Shown here: positions 45,748-58,455 of the stretch, in pieces
Layout: each line of letters starts with the position of its first letter
Numbering within the stretch: position 1 is the first letter of the stretch
Assembly (NCBI GenBank): GCA_946807835.1
Contig: OX327683.1
Span: forward strand, 1,431,001 to 1,495,000
DNA: 64,000 nt
Direction: 5' to 3'
Origin: Ailanthus altissimus
Taxonomy: Eukaryota; Streptophyta; Magnoliopsida; Sapindales; Simaroubaceae
The notes under the pieces: generated by a model
Seen by the model: only the letters and a program-made list of their open reading frames with translations
Databases searched by the model: none
What the model was told of the DNA's origin: nothing
Program-made: the position numbers and the translations under genes

Positions 45748-47912
45748 TGTTGGGATTTGTACTTACGTGCCATCTCTTTATGTATGAATAATTATTAAAT
45801 ATTTATACTAGTATTATTATTTTATTAAATCGCTAATTATATTTATATATGGTAAGATACTTGTAACGTTTCAAACATTGTACGATTTGAAAGAGTTTAG
45901 ATTTGGTCTAAATGAGTTTAGATCAGTGCTAAGAATTAGCAACGCTAAGAGTTATAAATGCTAAAAATTGGTACTGATAAGAGTTATCAGATTATAAGAG
46001 TCAGTAATATCTAAAGAGTTAGAGCCTTGTCTGAAATAGGACAAAGACCTAAGAATATATTAATAATGATGTAGTTGCAAAGAGTTACAAATAATACTAG
46101 GAAATGTCATTATGCAAATATGTTCTCAAATATTATATTCCTAATCTATCTTCACTTATGCTGGTCTGTCAGTGAATACCTTAATAAATACATATAATGG
46201 TATATGTCTATATCTGCATAGTCTAGATGGTTAGTTTTAGAAAACCATGAGTTTAGTAGAAGCTCATATAGAGATACAAGGACTGAATACTGAACAGACT
46301 CACAAAGATCTCCAATAGACATCCCATAAAGCCGTCAATAGAGGATCTTTTGAGTTGAGTAATATTCGTGGTCCTTTGAACTGAATGACAGGGTGAGCTT
46401 ATGAGTGATCCACCATACTTTGGTTCTACACATGTCAGAAACCTTTTATGGTCTGATCGCTAGGTGTTGCTGGGTATGGTCCGATGCTCATGGAGTCCGG
46501 TGTGCATAGATATGGGATCCATCAGCTCATTTGGGTGAGTATTATATCCTAATACTCTATAGATTTTCTTTCAGAAAGTCTTATGGCCATAAGCAATAAT
46601 TCCTGAAAAAAGAGTTTAACCCTAAGGATAAATAATATTACAAAAGTGTTTGGAAATATTATTTATTGAAATACAATTCTACAGATAAGCTTTCGGTCGA
46701 GCATATGAAGATTAAACGGTGTTGATCTATATCTTTGCTCTACTCAGATATAAATGATGGAGGGATTATATGAATATGTTATAAGCTCAACTTGTACTGT
46801 CTAACTCGTTGATTTGTAATATTCGTAACATGTGTGTAATGCATTGTTCATGGACGTATGGAGAAGTTCTATATGACAATTGGGCCGTGGACCTAGAAAG
46901 TCTCACAATATGAAGTGTACTCATTGTGCACTGAGGCAGCATAATGGATTGAACAGTTCCATCCTAGAAATTTCAGCAAACTGAAAATATGTTTCGGGGT
47001 TCCTCGAGTTGTGCACTTGTTTAGACTTAAATGTTAAGTATATTATTTAATTAGTTGACAAGAGTTATTAACTAATTAGATATTAACAAGTAGTATAATT
47101 TTATTCTATGAATTATTTTACCATGAATTTAACCATTTACCATGTTAGTAAAATCAAATAAGGTAAATATTAATTATTCAAATAGTTTTTGAATAATTAA
47201 ATAAATGTTATTTAAATAAATAAAATATGATTTTATTTATTTGATATATTATTCCTAAATGGAAGACATACCTAATTTGAGAAACATAAACTAAATTAAA
47301 TGGAGCACCGTTTTGTGATTAATAGTTAATTTTATTAGACCATTAAAATTGCCACCAAAAATTATTTTGATAGTTGGCCGCTTAATTTAATTTTGGTGGA
47401 ACACTTGTGAAGTGTTGAGAGTACTAAAAATGGTTGAGTTTCATGTGTGTTAACAAGTGAGTGAATAAAAATTCGTGCAAGGATTGAGAGGAAAAAGAAG
47501 AGTTGGTTTTAAGAGAGTTTTTCATTAAACATAGACTTGTGAGAAAAACAAAAGGAGAAATAAAAATAAATCATTCTTATTTTTCTTTCAAATAATCAAA
47601 ACCTTGTTACTGGAGATTATACTGTTACTATTCTAACTTCACAATCTCATCAGATTGTTGTGAACTAAAATTGAACAAAAAAGTACTTCAAGGTTAGCTC
47701 AAAGTTGGAGTAAAAGAAATCTGAAATTTGAAATCTTAATCAGAGGTCTTCAAAGGTATATTTTCTATATTCTTAAGTTGTTAAGAATTGAAATAAATGT
47801 GTATATATTGATTACATGATAAATTCCGCTGCCAAATTTGTGTATATGATACATGCATTTAGTTTTTCAATATGTACACAATCATATGCATACATCTTAA
47901 AATACGTCAACA
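45748..47912 (+). repeat. 3' LTR of the 9.6-kb copia
   Basis: 2165 bp, from TGTTGGGATTTGTACTTACG to ATACGTCAACA, with inverted 5-bp ends TGTTG and CAACA. A short purine-rich tract (GCAAATGAGAG) precedes it. Confidence 0.93.
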
Positions 47913-48259
47913 TTGATTTTGTGATTGAAAGCAAATTATTGGGTTAAGTTTGGATTTAGTTTTAAAAAGAATCGGAGGTCTTATTTAGAAGTTGATAAGC
48001 TATTTGAAATAAAGGTGTAATTTTCTTGTAGGTTTTGTATTTGAATTTTTAGAAAAATAAGGAAAATTCTATCTATTTTTTTAATTGGTAAAAATATCTT
48101 TACTGGTACTCTGGAATTTAGTAGTAATAGTAAGAATTAAGAAGGATCTGCCTCATAGAATTTCTCAGTTTTGATAATTAAATTCGAGGAGCTTCCGTTG
48201 AGGTGTCCAATGAGACCCACCGAGATTCACAGTAAAAGGTCTCAGAGCCGATCTTGTCA

Positions 48260-49150
48260 AGTACCATTGTTGGTGAATAATAACTTGAAGAAAGAAGATG
48301 GTAGTAAGAAGGTTGATGAGACTTATTATAGAAGTTTGATTAGAATCTTATTTTTTCTCACAGCTACAAGACCTGATATTATGTTTGCCCTAAGTTTATT
48401 ATCAAGATTTATGCATTCTCTCAATCAATTTCATCTTGGTGCAATAAAAAGAGTACTTAGATACTTACAAGGTATAATGAATTATAGCATCAAATATTAA
48501 AAAAATATGGATATAAAATTAATTAATTTTTGTGATAATGACTAGGTGGTTGTAATGATGATATGAATAACATCTCAGGTTATACTATGCATTTTCTCTT
48601 GGTTCTAACATGATTTCATGGACATCAAAGAAGCAACAAATAGTGGCATATTCCTCTGCTAAAGCATAGTACATTTTAATATTATTGACAACTTTTCAAG
48701 CTATTTGGCTATAAAGAATATTAAAATATATTCAAGAGAAGTAAGAAAAAGGCATGGAGTTATTTTGTAATAACAAATCAGTAATAGCGATTGCAAAGAA
48801 TTTAGTTTTTCATAGCAGAATCAAACATAATGCCATCAAGTACCACTTTATATAGAAGCATTCAGTGATTTGAGAGTTTTAGTTCAAGTATTGCAAATCT
48901 GAAAAGCAGTAGTTAACATATTCATCAAAGCTCTCCTAAAAGAAAAGTTTCTGTAACTAAGAGAACTTTTGCGAGTTCAAAAAAATCACATTAGAGGGAG
49001 AAGAGAAGATTAATTAATGTGATTTAGATCACAATTAGTATTACGAGCCTTATTCTTATTTAGATTTCCTATGCAAAAGTTTAATTAAGATTTATATTCC
49101 TACTTAATTAGATAAGGTAAAATCACCTATTTATTAGTTTATTAAAAAAA
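48260..49150 (+). pseudogene. Split copia, RT/RNase H right part and 3' LTR
   Basis: Continues from 36025. It reads KVDETYYRSLIRILFFLTAT, RPDIMFALSLLSRFMHSLNQ and then GAIKRVLRYLQGIMNYSIKY at 48315-48500. Broken RNase H patches follow (MISWTSKKQQIVAYSSAKA) to about 48950. A polypurine-like GAGGGAGAAGAGA (48994-49006) precedes an LTR-like ATTAATTAATGTGAT (from ~49007) that matches the intron fragment at 21463. Confidence 0.85.
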
Positions 49151-49554
49151 ATTTATGATTATGCCCAAACAACCAACAGAGTTTAGGCGACAATAACTAC
49201 TATGATTGACCGTCGGTGCTTGCTAAACTTGATGGTGGCTTTTGGCAATGGTGAGAATGATGATGGATCATCAAGCGGTGAGGCAATTTAGGTCGTCAAG
49301 TGACATCTTTGATGGTAGATTATCAGCGGCGTTGCTTGGGGTTTGAGTGCAAAATGTTCTAAGTTGGATGGTATGGTCGGTCGACAGCTAGGATGGCGGG
49401 GCAACAACGTTAGGAGGTAGCATCTGCGGTTTATGGTGGCTAGGTTTCAATTTTAATTTATCTTTGAATTTTTTTTATTTTCTTCTCTTTTTTTTTATAA
49501 ACCCTATAAGGTGGATAAATAAGTCTTATAATTTATTCCTTGGGGGTACTTTAG
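49151..49554. other. Unassigned noncoding DNA, relatively GC-rich
   Basis: Contains G-rich words (GGTGGCTTTTGGCAATGGTG, CTAGGATGGCGGGGCAACAA) unlike its AT-rich neighbours, but no long ORF and no family I recognise. May be the outer part of a transposon. Confidence 0.35.
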
Positions 49555-50220
49555 TGTTAAGGTGATGCAATATATAGATTTTACAACGGATTATATATCT
49601 TTCCTGCAGGCCATTAAGTGAGATATTGATATCGATTATATTATTTTTATTAGGCAAACTTTCATTTATAATGTTATTTTTTAAATTTAATTAAATATAC
49701 GACTATTTAGAATGATTAAACGTAATAATTTTCAACTATTGAGCAGTATCAAGATGACTGGCCAGTTCGCCACCACCTAAGGAGCCATATGCGGTTTGCA
49801 CTTTCGAAGGAAGGTAATGGGCAATGCACTTCTGAAGCTTTTTGCAGTGGGAAATGGGAATCTGTATATATCCTGAACCTCGTCACTTTTTCTTTTTATT
49901 TTTCACCTACTAATACCAAACAAAGGTCAAAAAGAGAAAGTTACGTGAGCTTTTATAATTCAGTCCTCCCACTACAATTAAACAAATGTCTTAAGCCAGG
50001 CCATGTCATTTGCTCTTAAACTTTACAGGGTTACCCGTGACTGCTTAAGTTTCGTCACAAAAACCATACAATTGCGCTGGGATATTTCCTCATGACGAGG
50101 TTTAGTTTGAATATATATATTGACTGTAGAAAGAGATAAAATCGGCCTTCGAAAAATATTCAGAAATTGTCGTTGATTAAAAAAATTATTTCCGCACTTG
50201 ACGCGATAAGTTCTGTACAT
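49555..50220. repeat. Diverged duplicate of 28960-30050
   Basis: Shares, in the same order, GCAGG.CCA.TAAGTGAGATA (about 49606), ACTATTGAGCA.TATCAA (49736), AGCCATATGCGGTTTGC (49782), GGTAATGGGCAATGCACTT (49811) and TTCGAAAAATA (50148) with the region upstream of the ankyrin gene. It lacks the LINE at 29139-29547. Probably the leftover 5' flank of a second ankyrin-gene copy or a segmental duplicate. No coding exon is visible. Confidence 0.6.
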
Positions 50221-50666
50221 TTTTTTTTTTAATGAGGTTAAAAGTTTAAGTGTTGTTAAATATTAAGAGAGTTGATTTAATTTTTTTTATATTGTGGGAG
50301 ATTTTTAATTTGAATAGAATGTGTTTAAAATTTTATATGTTATTTTTAATAATTTTGATAATATAATTTGAGTGATTTGCACTTTAAAAATATACATGTT
50401 ACTTTTAAAAAAATAAAATATATTTAAAATTATATTTATTATTTTTAATGATTCTCATAATATAATTCGAGTGGGTTGCAATTCAAATATATATATGTTA
50501 CTTTTAAAAAACATTTGAATATATAATCTAATTATAATATTAGTAACTTAGTTTAATGTAGTATCAATAGTATAATATAATTGATGTAATTTGAAAAAAA
50601 ATTATTTCCAAAAAAAATTTTGATTCGAAACGTTGACCAAATGCGGAAATCTCCTAAATTATGAAG
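50221..50666. other. AT-rich DNA, no gene
   Basis: Two imperfect copies of a block with TTTAAAATT.TAT.T.TTA and ATAATTTGAGTG./ATAATTCGAGTGG (about 50360 and 50460). Otherwise nothing recognisable. Confidence 0.45.
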
Positions 50667-51668
50667 TGTTGGATTTTTGTATCTGATTTTATGAAGGAAA
50701 CATAATCTGCAGAATTAGTGCCAACACATATTGCCGAGTTGGATTGTAATAAGCTGAAGTGTGATGATGAGGATGTTTATTTGATAACAATCGAACACTA
50801 TCGTTATACTTATCAGATTAAACTACATCTTTGTAACTTAATTGTAATCTACAACTGTGCCTCTGAGTTCAACTACAACAACTCTTAACACAATTTTGCA
50901 ATGCTATAAATAGCGGTCTTCTAAAACAATTTTTATCATTGAAATACAAAAGCTTTATTCTCGTTTATATTTGCCTAAAATTTTCTAAGTTGGTGCGTGT
51001 GAAACAATTGATTAAAAATTATTGGAATATAATTTGAACAGTAAGTCAAGTGCGTAAAGTACTTAAAAATCAAAAACAGACACAAAAAATGGAGAAAGAT
51101 GCAAGTGGCGATGCTCAGGCGTGGGTGCCAAGGCGCTAGGTTGTGGCGCCGCAAATCCCAAAACAAGACCTGAGCGTCACAACACTAGGTACTCAACGCC
51201 GCAGTGCCCAGCACAGGGAATAGTTTCCCATTTTGATTTGGCTTATTTGGACTCCCACTTATTCTAAGATTTTCTAATACAACTTTCACGCGTTTAAGGT
51301 TAACCTAGAATGTTTTAAAGTCTATATTAAAGCTCTCTATTGACTTGTAAACATATCTTAGTGATATCTTATTAATTAAACACAAAGCGTTGTGATCTTT
51401 GTGATTCTTAATGAGAGAAAATCCTATGTCTACAAGAGAGAGCGAGTACTTTATAAGTCTTTCTCGTAAGCATACTCTATGAATGCCTTGAGATTCATTA
51501 ATAAGAGAGTATGATATTAATCCGTTATGGACGTAAGTAAATTATCGAATCACGTAAATTATGTTTATTACTTCTTCTACTTTTCTCTCTCTAGTTTTCT
51601 TGATTACTTGTTACTGCAATATATATTACTTGGGTTATACTGTTTATTTATATGCTTCTGCTTCAACA
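50667..51668 (+). repeat. copia 5' LTR (1.0 kb) with GC-rich island
   Basis: Starts TGTTGGATTTTTG and ends GCTTCAACA (inverted TGTTG/CAACA ends). It contains a CTATAAATA promoter-like box near 50906 and a GC-rich island at 51100-51220 with words such as AAGGCGCTAGG and GTGGCGCCGC. A primer-binding site follows at 51672. No internal coding region or second LTR remains, so the element was truncated just after its 5' end. Confidence 0.7.
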
Positions 51669-51671
51669 AAC

Positions 51672-51683
51672 TGGTAACAAAGT
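51672..51683 (+). other. Primer-binding site of the truncated copia
   Basis: TGGTAACAAAGT three bases after the LTR end. A weaker match to the methionine-tRNA site. Confidence 0.6.
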
Positions 51684-52349
51684 AAGATTCTATTAAATTT
51701 TACTGAAAATCTCTTGTGGTAATACATTGACAATTTTGCCCCTAGTTATTATATTAGTTCAAAATGATAGTATAAGTAGATATACACAAATTGACATGCA
51801 CTAATGTACACGTGTAAGTCATTAATAGACCATTAAAGAAATAAAAAATTTAAAATAAACACGTGGCATATTTTCATAGATACAAATTTAATATTTGTTA
51901 AAAATTTATTTTATCATAAAAATAATTAAAAAGTTTAAGGTGTAAGTCATTAATAGGCCAACGTGGACTGCTATCAAATGGTTGGGCGATTGCATGTCAC
52001 TTCCCTTGCTACTTAACAGATCGGCAATCGATCTTTCAATTGGCAAGGGTGGTGCACTTCACCACCTCACCATTTGACAGTGGTGAGTGGTGGCTGCCAC
52101 CTCTCCTCCATTTTTAGTCATTGTCAAACTTTATCACCTCCACCATTTGAAAGATTGGTCAAGCACCACCCCTATCACTTGATAGATTAGTGGTTGATCT
52201 ATCAAATGGTTGGAGCGGTTTATATCAATGTCCTATCATTTAACGGCAACACACGGTAACTGTCTCCTCTCCCCCTATTTTTGGTTACTTTCTTTGTCTT
52301 TTTTTAGACAAAATAACTCCATTATTATATAGATAAAAAAAAATAAAGT
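51684..52349. other. Noncoding DNA with short direct repeats
   Basis: The words ATCAAATGGTTGG (51975 and 52200), CACCACC and TGACAGTGGTGAGTGG recur in direct and inverted order. No gene seen. Confidence 0.4.
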
Positions 52350-55119
52350 CTAATTGTAATATCCAATCCCTATTAGTAGTATTGGCACCTAGATTTTAGT
52401 ATAGAGTAATAAAGACACCGTAGGGTTACTTGATTTTAACCCTATTAGAAATATTTTCTTTATCGTGCGCGTGAGAAATATTAGACCTAATTTGGTAATT
52501 TCACACTCGATCGGAGCATCGAACAACCCTAGAATATTTTTGAAATTTTTCTCTATTAGCTTGGAAAAGGAAATTCTAATTTACTACATGAATTTTCATT
52601 TAAGGGTGATGTATAGAACAAGTCTTTATTGAGAAATACAATCCATATATTAAAGAATGGACCAATTAGAAGCAATCTCATGGATTGCCAAGTTAAAAAT
52701 TCTAGTTAGTTCCTTTGACTATTCTAACTAGATAGTTACAAAGGAACCAATTAAATCCTTACATTTGAACTAATGGAAAATTAAAAGTTTTGAGTAAGTT
52801 AAAGGGCGAAATGGTCAATTGAGGGAGCACTATATATATGTTGGAAGTGTGTAGAGTTTTCAAGAGATGAAAAGCAAACACATAGCACAAAAAAAAAGGC
52901 AAATTCGTGCAAGGGTTGAAGGTGCTGCTACAGTAAAATTTTAGTTTTTTTTTCATGATTTTTTATGTGTAATCAAGCTAAAATAAGATTACATATGAAT
53001 TCCTAAGCTCAATTAAAGTCTCAATTAGTGGAAATTCAATAAAAAGAGGTAAGAAAAGCATTGTTTTATGAGTTTGATAAGTGAGCTTTCAAGAATGCTT
53101 TAATTGATGTTCTTGTGTGTATTCTTGGCTTAGATTGAGTTGAATTCTAATGTGGAGCTTGAAGGAGTTATCAATTTGAAGAAATTGGCAAGGTAAGAAT
53201 TAGAGTTTTGGTGATTTGAATGTAGAGACTTCAATTGGTTGTAATTAGGGTTTTAGAATGAAATTGGCTTGATTTTGTTGTAATTGGAACAAGAAATTGA
53301 GAAAAGAAATGTGTTGGAACCTAGGGTGAAATATTGCCAATTTAGGGAAGTTAGGGATTGAGTAGTGTTTTGATTGAGTTGTTGTGTGTAAATGGTGCAT
53401 TATGTAAAATGAATGTATATAGTTGATGGAAAACTAAAAATGAAGAAAATGGGACATAATTGTCCATTTTAGAAAGGTGAAGGGCAATTATATCCAACCA
53501 AGTTATAAGGCGTCCAATAATTTTCAAGGTGCCGGATGGAGAGTTAGATTAGATTAAATGGCTTCGTAAATAAAAATCGGAAAGTAATATCCATCCGAGC
53601 TTTGTATGTAATTAGGGTGCTTAGTAGTTAAATGAAATTCTAGTATTCGATTTGGTTCTAAATGTCAGTTATGGCATGTAGGTGAAGATAACCGAGAGCA
53701 GTAACTGGAGCAGAAATTGGGAGCGAAATTGAGAGCGGAGCGGCTGTGAGTGAAAATCTGCTATTTTTTTTGTTTTTCATTTATTATGTTTTTGAATAAT
53801 GAATATGTATGTTTTATGAGCTTTCGATGTATAAACATGATTTATGATCTTGATATATATTCATAGACATGCTTTTACATGTTCGATTAGAGAAACAGTT
53901 TCAAAATTTCTGCATCCGTTTTAAAGGCCATTGATACCCTCAGATTAGTGGTGATGATTGTATTAGACCCGGCCGGTATATCCCATGCACATTGGCAGGT
54001 CTTAGGGGTGTGTCACTAACTCCGAAATGTCGAGTCATGTGAGTCGCCCTATGTGTACGGGATATTGTCTCGCTATATGTATACGATGTAAGATTCTGCT
54101 GCATAACCAGTGAGATGTCCTCAGATGTCACTACAAGTGCTGCTAGTTGAGGTGCCCTGTGACCTACTCACGTGTGCAGTGCTAGTTGAGTCGCTGCGTG
54201 AGTATAGAGCTTTTGGGTGACCATTGGTACAATTTAGAAAGAAAATGACCGAGCGAGAACTTTACTAGTTTTCGATTTATCGGTAGCATTTATGCATTCA
54301 TATGCACACAGCAGTTATTATGTTATATAGATTCTGGATATTATTTTCCAAAGATGTAGATAAAACCCGCTCGGCAAGATTTCATTAGTATATGATATTA
54401 GAAACCGTTTTATAGCTTTACATCAGTTTTAGAAGCATGATTTCTACATGTACTTTAAAATTTGCTATCTATGCATAATGTTATTTTATTTAAAATCTTA
54501 ATTGCACTCACTGAGCTCCTTTAGCTCACTCGTTTTGTGTTTTATGTTTTCTAAACCCTCATTCCCATGTGCAGGGCTCGGTACGCAAGCTGCTGATTCT
54601 CCTATTGTCGAGTAGTGGGCCGAATTTAAAAATTATTTTTTTGTACATGTAAATGGGCTAAATAGCACCCTTTACTTTATGCATAATAGTTGTAGGCATG
54701 TATGTTTTGAACCAACAAGAAGAGATTTCGATATTTAAATGATCGTTTTTGCTTCTTATGATTATGCTCATTTTTTTATTCAAATGAAATAATTGAGTTG
54801 TATTGGATTTGATTTGGAAAGGACCGGAGGTCCGAATTATTAGTATTGAGAAGTGTTTGAAATAGAAGTGAAATTTTTTTGCAGGTTTATATGAATTTTT
54901 TAAAAAAAATGCGAAATTCTGCCCGTTTTTTTTGAAATTAAGATGTCGTTTTCATGTATATTACAAGATTTTCTCAGTAATAGTAAGAACTGAAAATGGG
55001 TTCACCTCGCAGAAATTTCTCATCTTATCCAGTTATATTCTGAGAAACTTCTGTCGGGGTACCCGGCAGGGCCGCTGGGATCTGCTGTAAAGGGTCTCAA
55101 GTCGGATCTTGTCACTAAT
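52350..55119 (+). mobile_element. Solo LTR-like element of 2.76 kb with perfect TSD
   Basis: The body (52355-55114) starts TGTAATATCCAATCCC and ends GGATCTTGTCA. A perfect 5-bp duplication CTAAT lies at 52350-52354 and 55115-55119. TG/CA ends, a 5-bp duplication and absence of coding sequence indicate a solo LTR of a large-LTR retrotransposon, possibly Ty3/gypsy. A second copy of the family is split at 36026-48259. A non-autonomous LARD-like element is the alternative, but no second internal repeat was seen. Confidence 0.87.
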
Positions 55120-55750
55120 AGTATAAATTTTAAATATTTTAGTCACCGAAGTTAGACGACCGATGGCGGCCAACTGCTACTTAGTAAATTTTTAATAATA
55201 AATATTAAAATTTTAACCTATCAAATCTACCAAGTCTTTTTTTTCAAATGTTTTTCATTTAGTGTCTAATTAGTGACTGACATGTTGACATTACAAGGTA
55301 GATATCAATTTGTATTAGATAATTTTGAAGTTTTATGATGAATGGTGGCTTTTTCTTTCTGGTGTTAAAAGTAATAAAATCTTCTTAACGGATTGGGATA
55401 AAATTAAATTTTTTAAAACTCATGAGACAATTAAAAATTAGGTCAAACTCTTAGAACAAAACTATCTTTTACCCTAAACACTTCTATAAATGTAACACAT
55501 ACCATCCTACTTCAAACTTCCTATTTCTCATCCATAACACACAATTATCGTCATCAAATGAAAATAATTATATATAATTAATGAAAACCTATGTATGACT
55601 CGTGTTGTTTGAGCATTACCCTCTTGTTCATTTTACCCAAAACAAATTTGTTGTTATATAAATTCTATTAAATTCTAACTTTTATTGTCTTTTCACTAAT
55701 CTAACATCATATACTATTTTTATCATAAATTAGTAATGTTATTTTTTTTA
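55120..55750. other. AT-rich spacer
   Basis: No gene or recognisable repeat. Confidence 0.5.
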
Positions 55751-56175
55751 AAAGTAATACTAAAGTAATAAAAATCATAACATATTTATGTTATAATGAA
55801 AGGATAAATATTTTGGTTAGTTTATTTTTATTTTTTCTTTTGTTTTATATTTAAAAAATTTTATTCATTAATTAATATTTTAAACACATTCATATTTAAT
55901 ATTTTGAGAAAAAATAAATATATAATGGTTTTTTATTTATTATTTCTATTATTTGTTCAACTCTATGTATTCCTCTATTCGTGGAGTAGTAATTTTGTTT
56001 AAAAAATAATTAAAAAAAACTATACTGTATTTATTCTTTTTAATAAGCATTAAATATTAATGTATTAAATATAATAGATAATAATAAAAATTAAAAAATT
56101 AAAATTAAAATAATTAGAATATTCATCCTTCCACCATAACATAAATATGTTATGGTTTTTATTATTATAGTATTT
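55751..56175. mobile_element. MITE with ~60-bp terminal inverted repeats
   Basis: The left end (AATACTAAAGTAATAAAAAT then CATAACATATTTATGTTAT) is the imperfect inverted complement of the right end (CATAACATAAATATGTTATG then GTTTTTATTATTATAGTATT). The ends hold their own short palindrome CATAACATAAATATGTTATG. AT-rich and noncoding inside. Confidence 0.7.
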
Positions 56176-56194
56176 TAGTTTTTTTAGTATTTTT

Positions 56195-56382
56195 TAATAA
56201 TAATAAAAATCATAGCATATTTATTTTCTAATGAGCATTAAATACCAATATATTTTAAAGTATTAAATATTAATAAAATTCTAAATATAAAATATAAAAT
56301 AAAATAATTAGACTCTTCAAATTTCCATTTATGTTACAGTTTTTATGATTTCAATATTATTTTTAAAATAATATTATTATTT
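56195..56382. mobile_element. Second, internally deleted MITE of the same family
   Basis: Begins AATAATAATAAAAATCATAG and ends with the inverted counterpart ACAGTTTTTATGATTTCAAT. The core GAGCATTAAATACCAATATA resembles AAGCATTAAATATTAATGTA in the neighbour at 55751-56175. Shorter and more diverged. Confidence 0.55.
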
Positions 56383-58217
56383 TTTGTCCAAAAAAATAGT
56401 AAAAAGATGATGATAGCAATAACGTCATAAATATAAGAGCAAATTAGTAAAAGAAAAATAAGAGTTGAAATTTAACAAAAATTTTGTAACAATAATATAA
56501 AATATTATAGGAATAAGTAGATAATACTTAAAACAGGAAAAGAAATAATTGGTCGCAGCCCATAATTCATCTATCTACACATCTAGGCATGCAAGACAAC
56601 ATCATTATTGCATTAAATGCCCCCTAAATAGTGTAATACTTGTATGAAAGTAAAATACTCTAATATGAATAAGGTTCTACAACTAAAAATAACAAGCCTG
56701 TAGTCTTGTATGGCCCATAAAAATAACCTAGAGCACCGTTATATGATCTCTTAATTAATCATTGAGTTGAGAAAGTCAATGAAAAAGTAAAAAATGGATG
56801 AGTTTTTATAAACTGAATTAGTTTAAAATGTAGATAAATAGAATAATAATGATAAATAAGAAGGCTTCATCTTATCTGATAGAGTGCCAGAGCACATTTC
56901 TTGTAATAACAATAAATAATGAATAGATTAAAAGCTTCTCTCCCTCTCCCTCTCCCTTGAAAGCATAATTGAAGGGTTGAGCTCCCTAATTTTAGTGTTT
57001 ATTTTCTCAAATGAAAAGAGTGTTATTCTCCTTTGGTGTAAAGGGTGAGGTTGGACGCTCTCAATGTGCAAGTATATTTATAAGTCTTGTAATTCTTTGA
57101 TTGTTATATCAGAAACCTCTAATGTTATATCTTTAACGATTTTTATTAATGGTATTTATTTATTTTCAACAAAAAAAAAAGTTAATGATTAGATAATGAT
57201 TTTGTTTTATTTTGTGGATCTTGAAAATAATTAAAATTAACACTTAAGAGAATCTTTTAAATAATAAGAAAGTATGGGGTAATATTAAAAAAAAATTAAC
57301 AGGATAAGTAATAAATATATAAAAATAGAAAGAAAGAAAAAAAACAAAAACAAGAGATAAAGTGGCAATTTCTTTACAAGAAATTAAAATTTTATAGTTT
57401 TATATGATTACAAGTTATGTTTTATGAGTATCATATTCTAATTTTATGGGGAGTGGACAGTGTTAAGATATGAGAAAAATTAGGATTGACATGTTTAGTA
57501 AAACTAACTTATTAAGCAAACTAACTAAATTATGTAAGCGAGACTTATAAAGTTAATAAAATCTTTGGCTTCATATAATTATGTATATTTGATTTAAGTT
57601 TTTTGAGTTTGAATAATTTTTCTGATATGGTATAGAACCAGCAATCACATTCACATATTAACATGTTTCCTTTTTATTAAATCAAATATAAAATAATATA
57701 ATTATTAAAAAAAAAAGCACCAGAACATTTTTTTTTTACTTCCGTATATTTGTTCTTTTTGTTTAATATATGGCTTATGATAAGATTACTCAATCTGAAA
57801 AGATTTTACAACAACACAAAATTAGGATTTTAGGTTAATTATTCTCTTCATGAAAATAATCCCTTATATAATTAGCTCATCCTTTAATTATGTTAGGAAG
57901 GAGAGGAGGAGAAAAGCAGAAGGGAGAGAGGAGAGAAAGTTGAGAGAGAGAAACCGATAATTATTGGTGGATTCCATCTTTGTTGTATAGGTTATTTTAA
58001 AATAGTTATAGAGAAACCAATAATTATATAGGAACCAATCTAAATTAGTTACAATGCAAACATAAATATATGACAATCAATAATTATAATTATAGAGTAT
58101 GAACATAGACATGTAAAGTCAATAATAATGACTATATTATTATTTTTAACGTCTCTACTCAAACTCAAAATCGTATATGCTTCAGTTTGAAAATGAGATT
58201 TTGGTTGTGATGAGTTG

Positions 58218-58455
58218 AGAGATAACCATTATCAAATGAGGTAATCATTACCGTAGAAAGAGATAACCATTGTTAGAGAGGGATGTCACCATTGTTGGAG
58301 AGAGATACCATTATTATTGGAGAGATGTAACAATTTGTCAGAGAATGACGATATTATGGTGCCTTTCGGTGAGTGATAATGTTTCGGGGATTGACAATGT
58401 ACCGATCATAATAATATTGTCTGAGAGTGACTAGATTATTGGAGAGTGACAAGCG
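58218..58455. repeat. Degenerate short tandem repeat
   Basis: Repeated words of about 25-30 bases around ACCATTGTTGGAGAGAGAT with strong divergence between copies. Noncoding. Confidence 0.5.

Larger units (their letters stand above)
38321..47912 (+). mobile_element. 9.6-kb Ty1/copia retrotransposon with ~2.2-kb LTRs
   Basis: 5' LTR 38321-40465, primer site 40468, long leader, gag from 41811, protease, integrase, reverse transcriptase, RNase H, then 3' LTR 45748-47912. The LTRs are highly similar, with identical stretches over many tens of bases near the end, so it is younger than its hosts. The 5' LTR lacks its first ~27 bases and the host element lacks ~100 bp at the same junction, so a deletion removed the left end and no target duplication remains. 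The coding region is broken at many places. Solo LTRs of the family lie at 5427 and 8399. Confidence 0.92.
36021..48264 (+). mobile_element. 2.7-kb LTR-like element, copy 1, split by a younger copia (includes TSDs)
   Basis: The two parts, 36026-38320 and 47913-48259, align with the left and right parts of the element at 52355-55114. They share the start TGTAATATCCAATCCC and the end GATCTTGTCA. Flanks AGTAA (36021-36025) and AGTAC (48260-48264) form a near-perfect 5-bp duplication. Noncoding throughout. It is probably a solo LTR of a large-LTR family. About 100 bp of it is missing at the left junction with the younger copia. Confidence 0.85.

Noticed and set aside
57888..58076. Minus-strand hydrophobic ORF
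   Set aside because: AT-rich spacer with a purine-rich end; no family or splice context.
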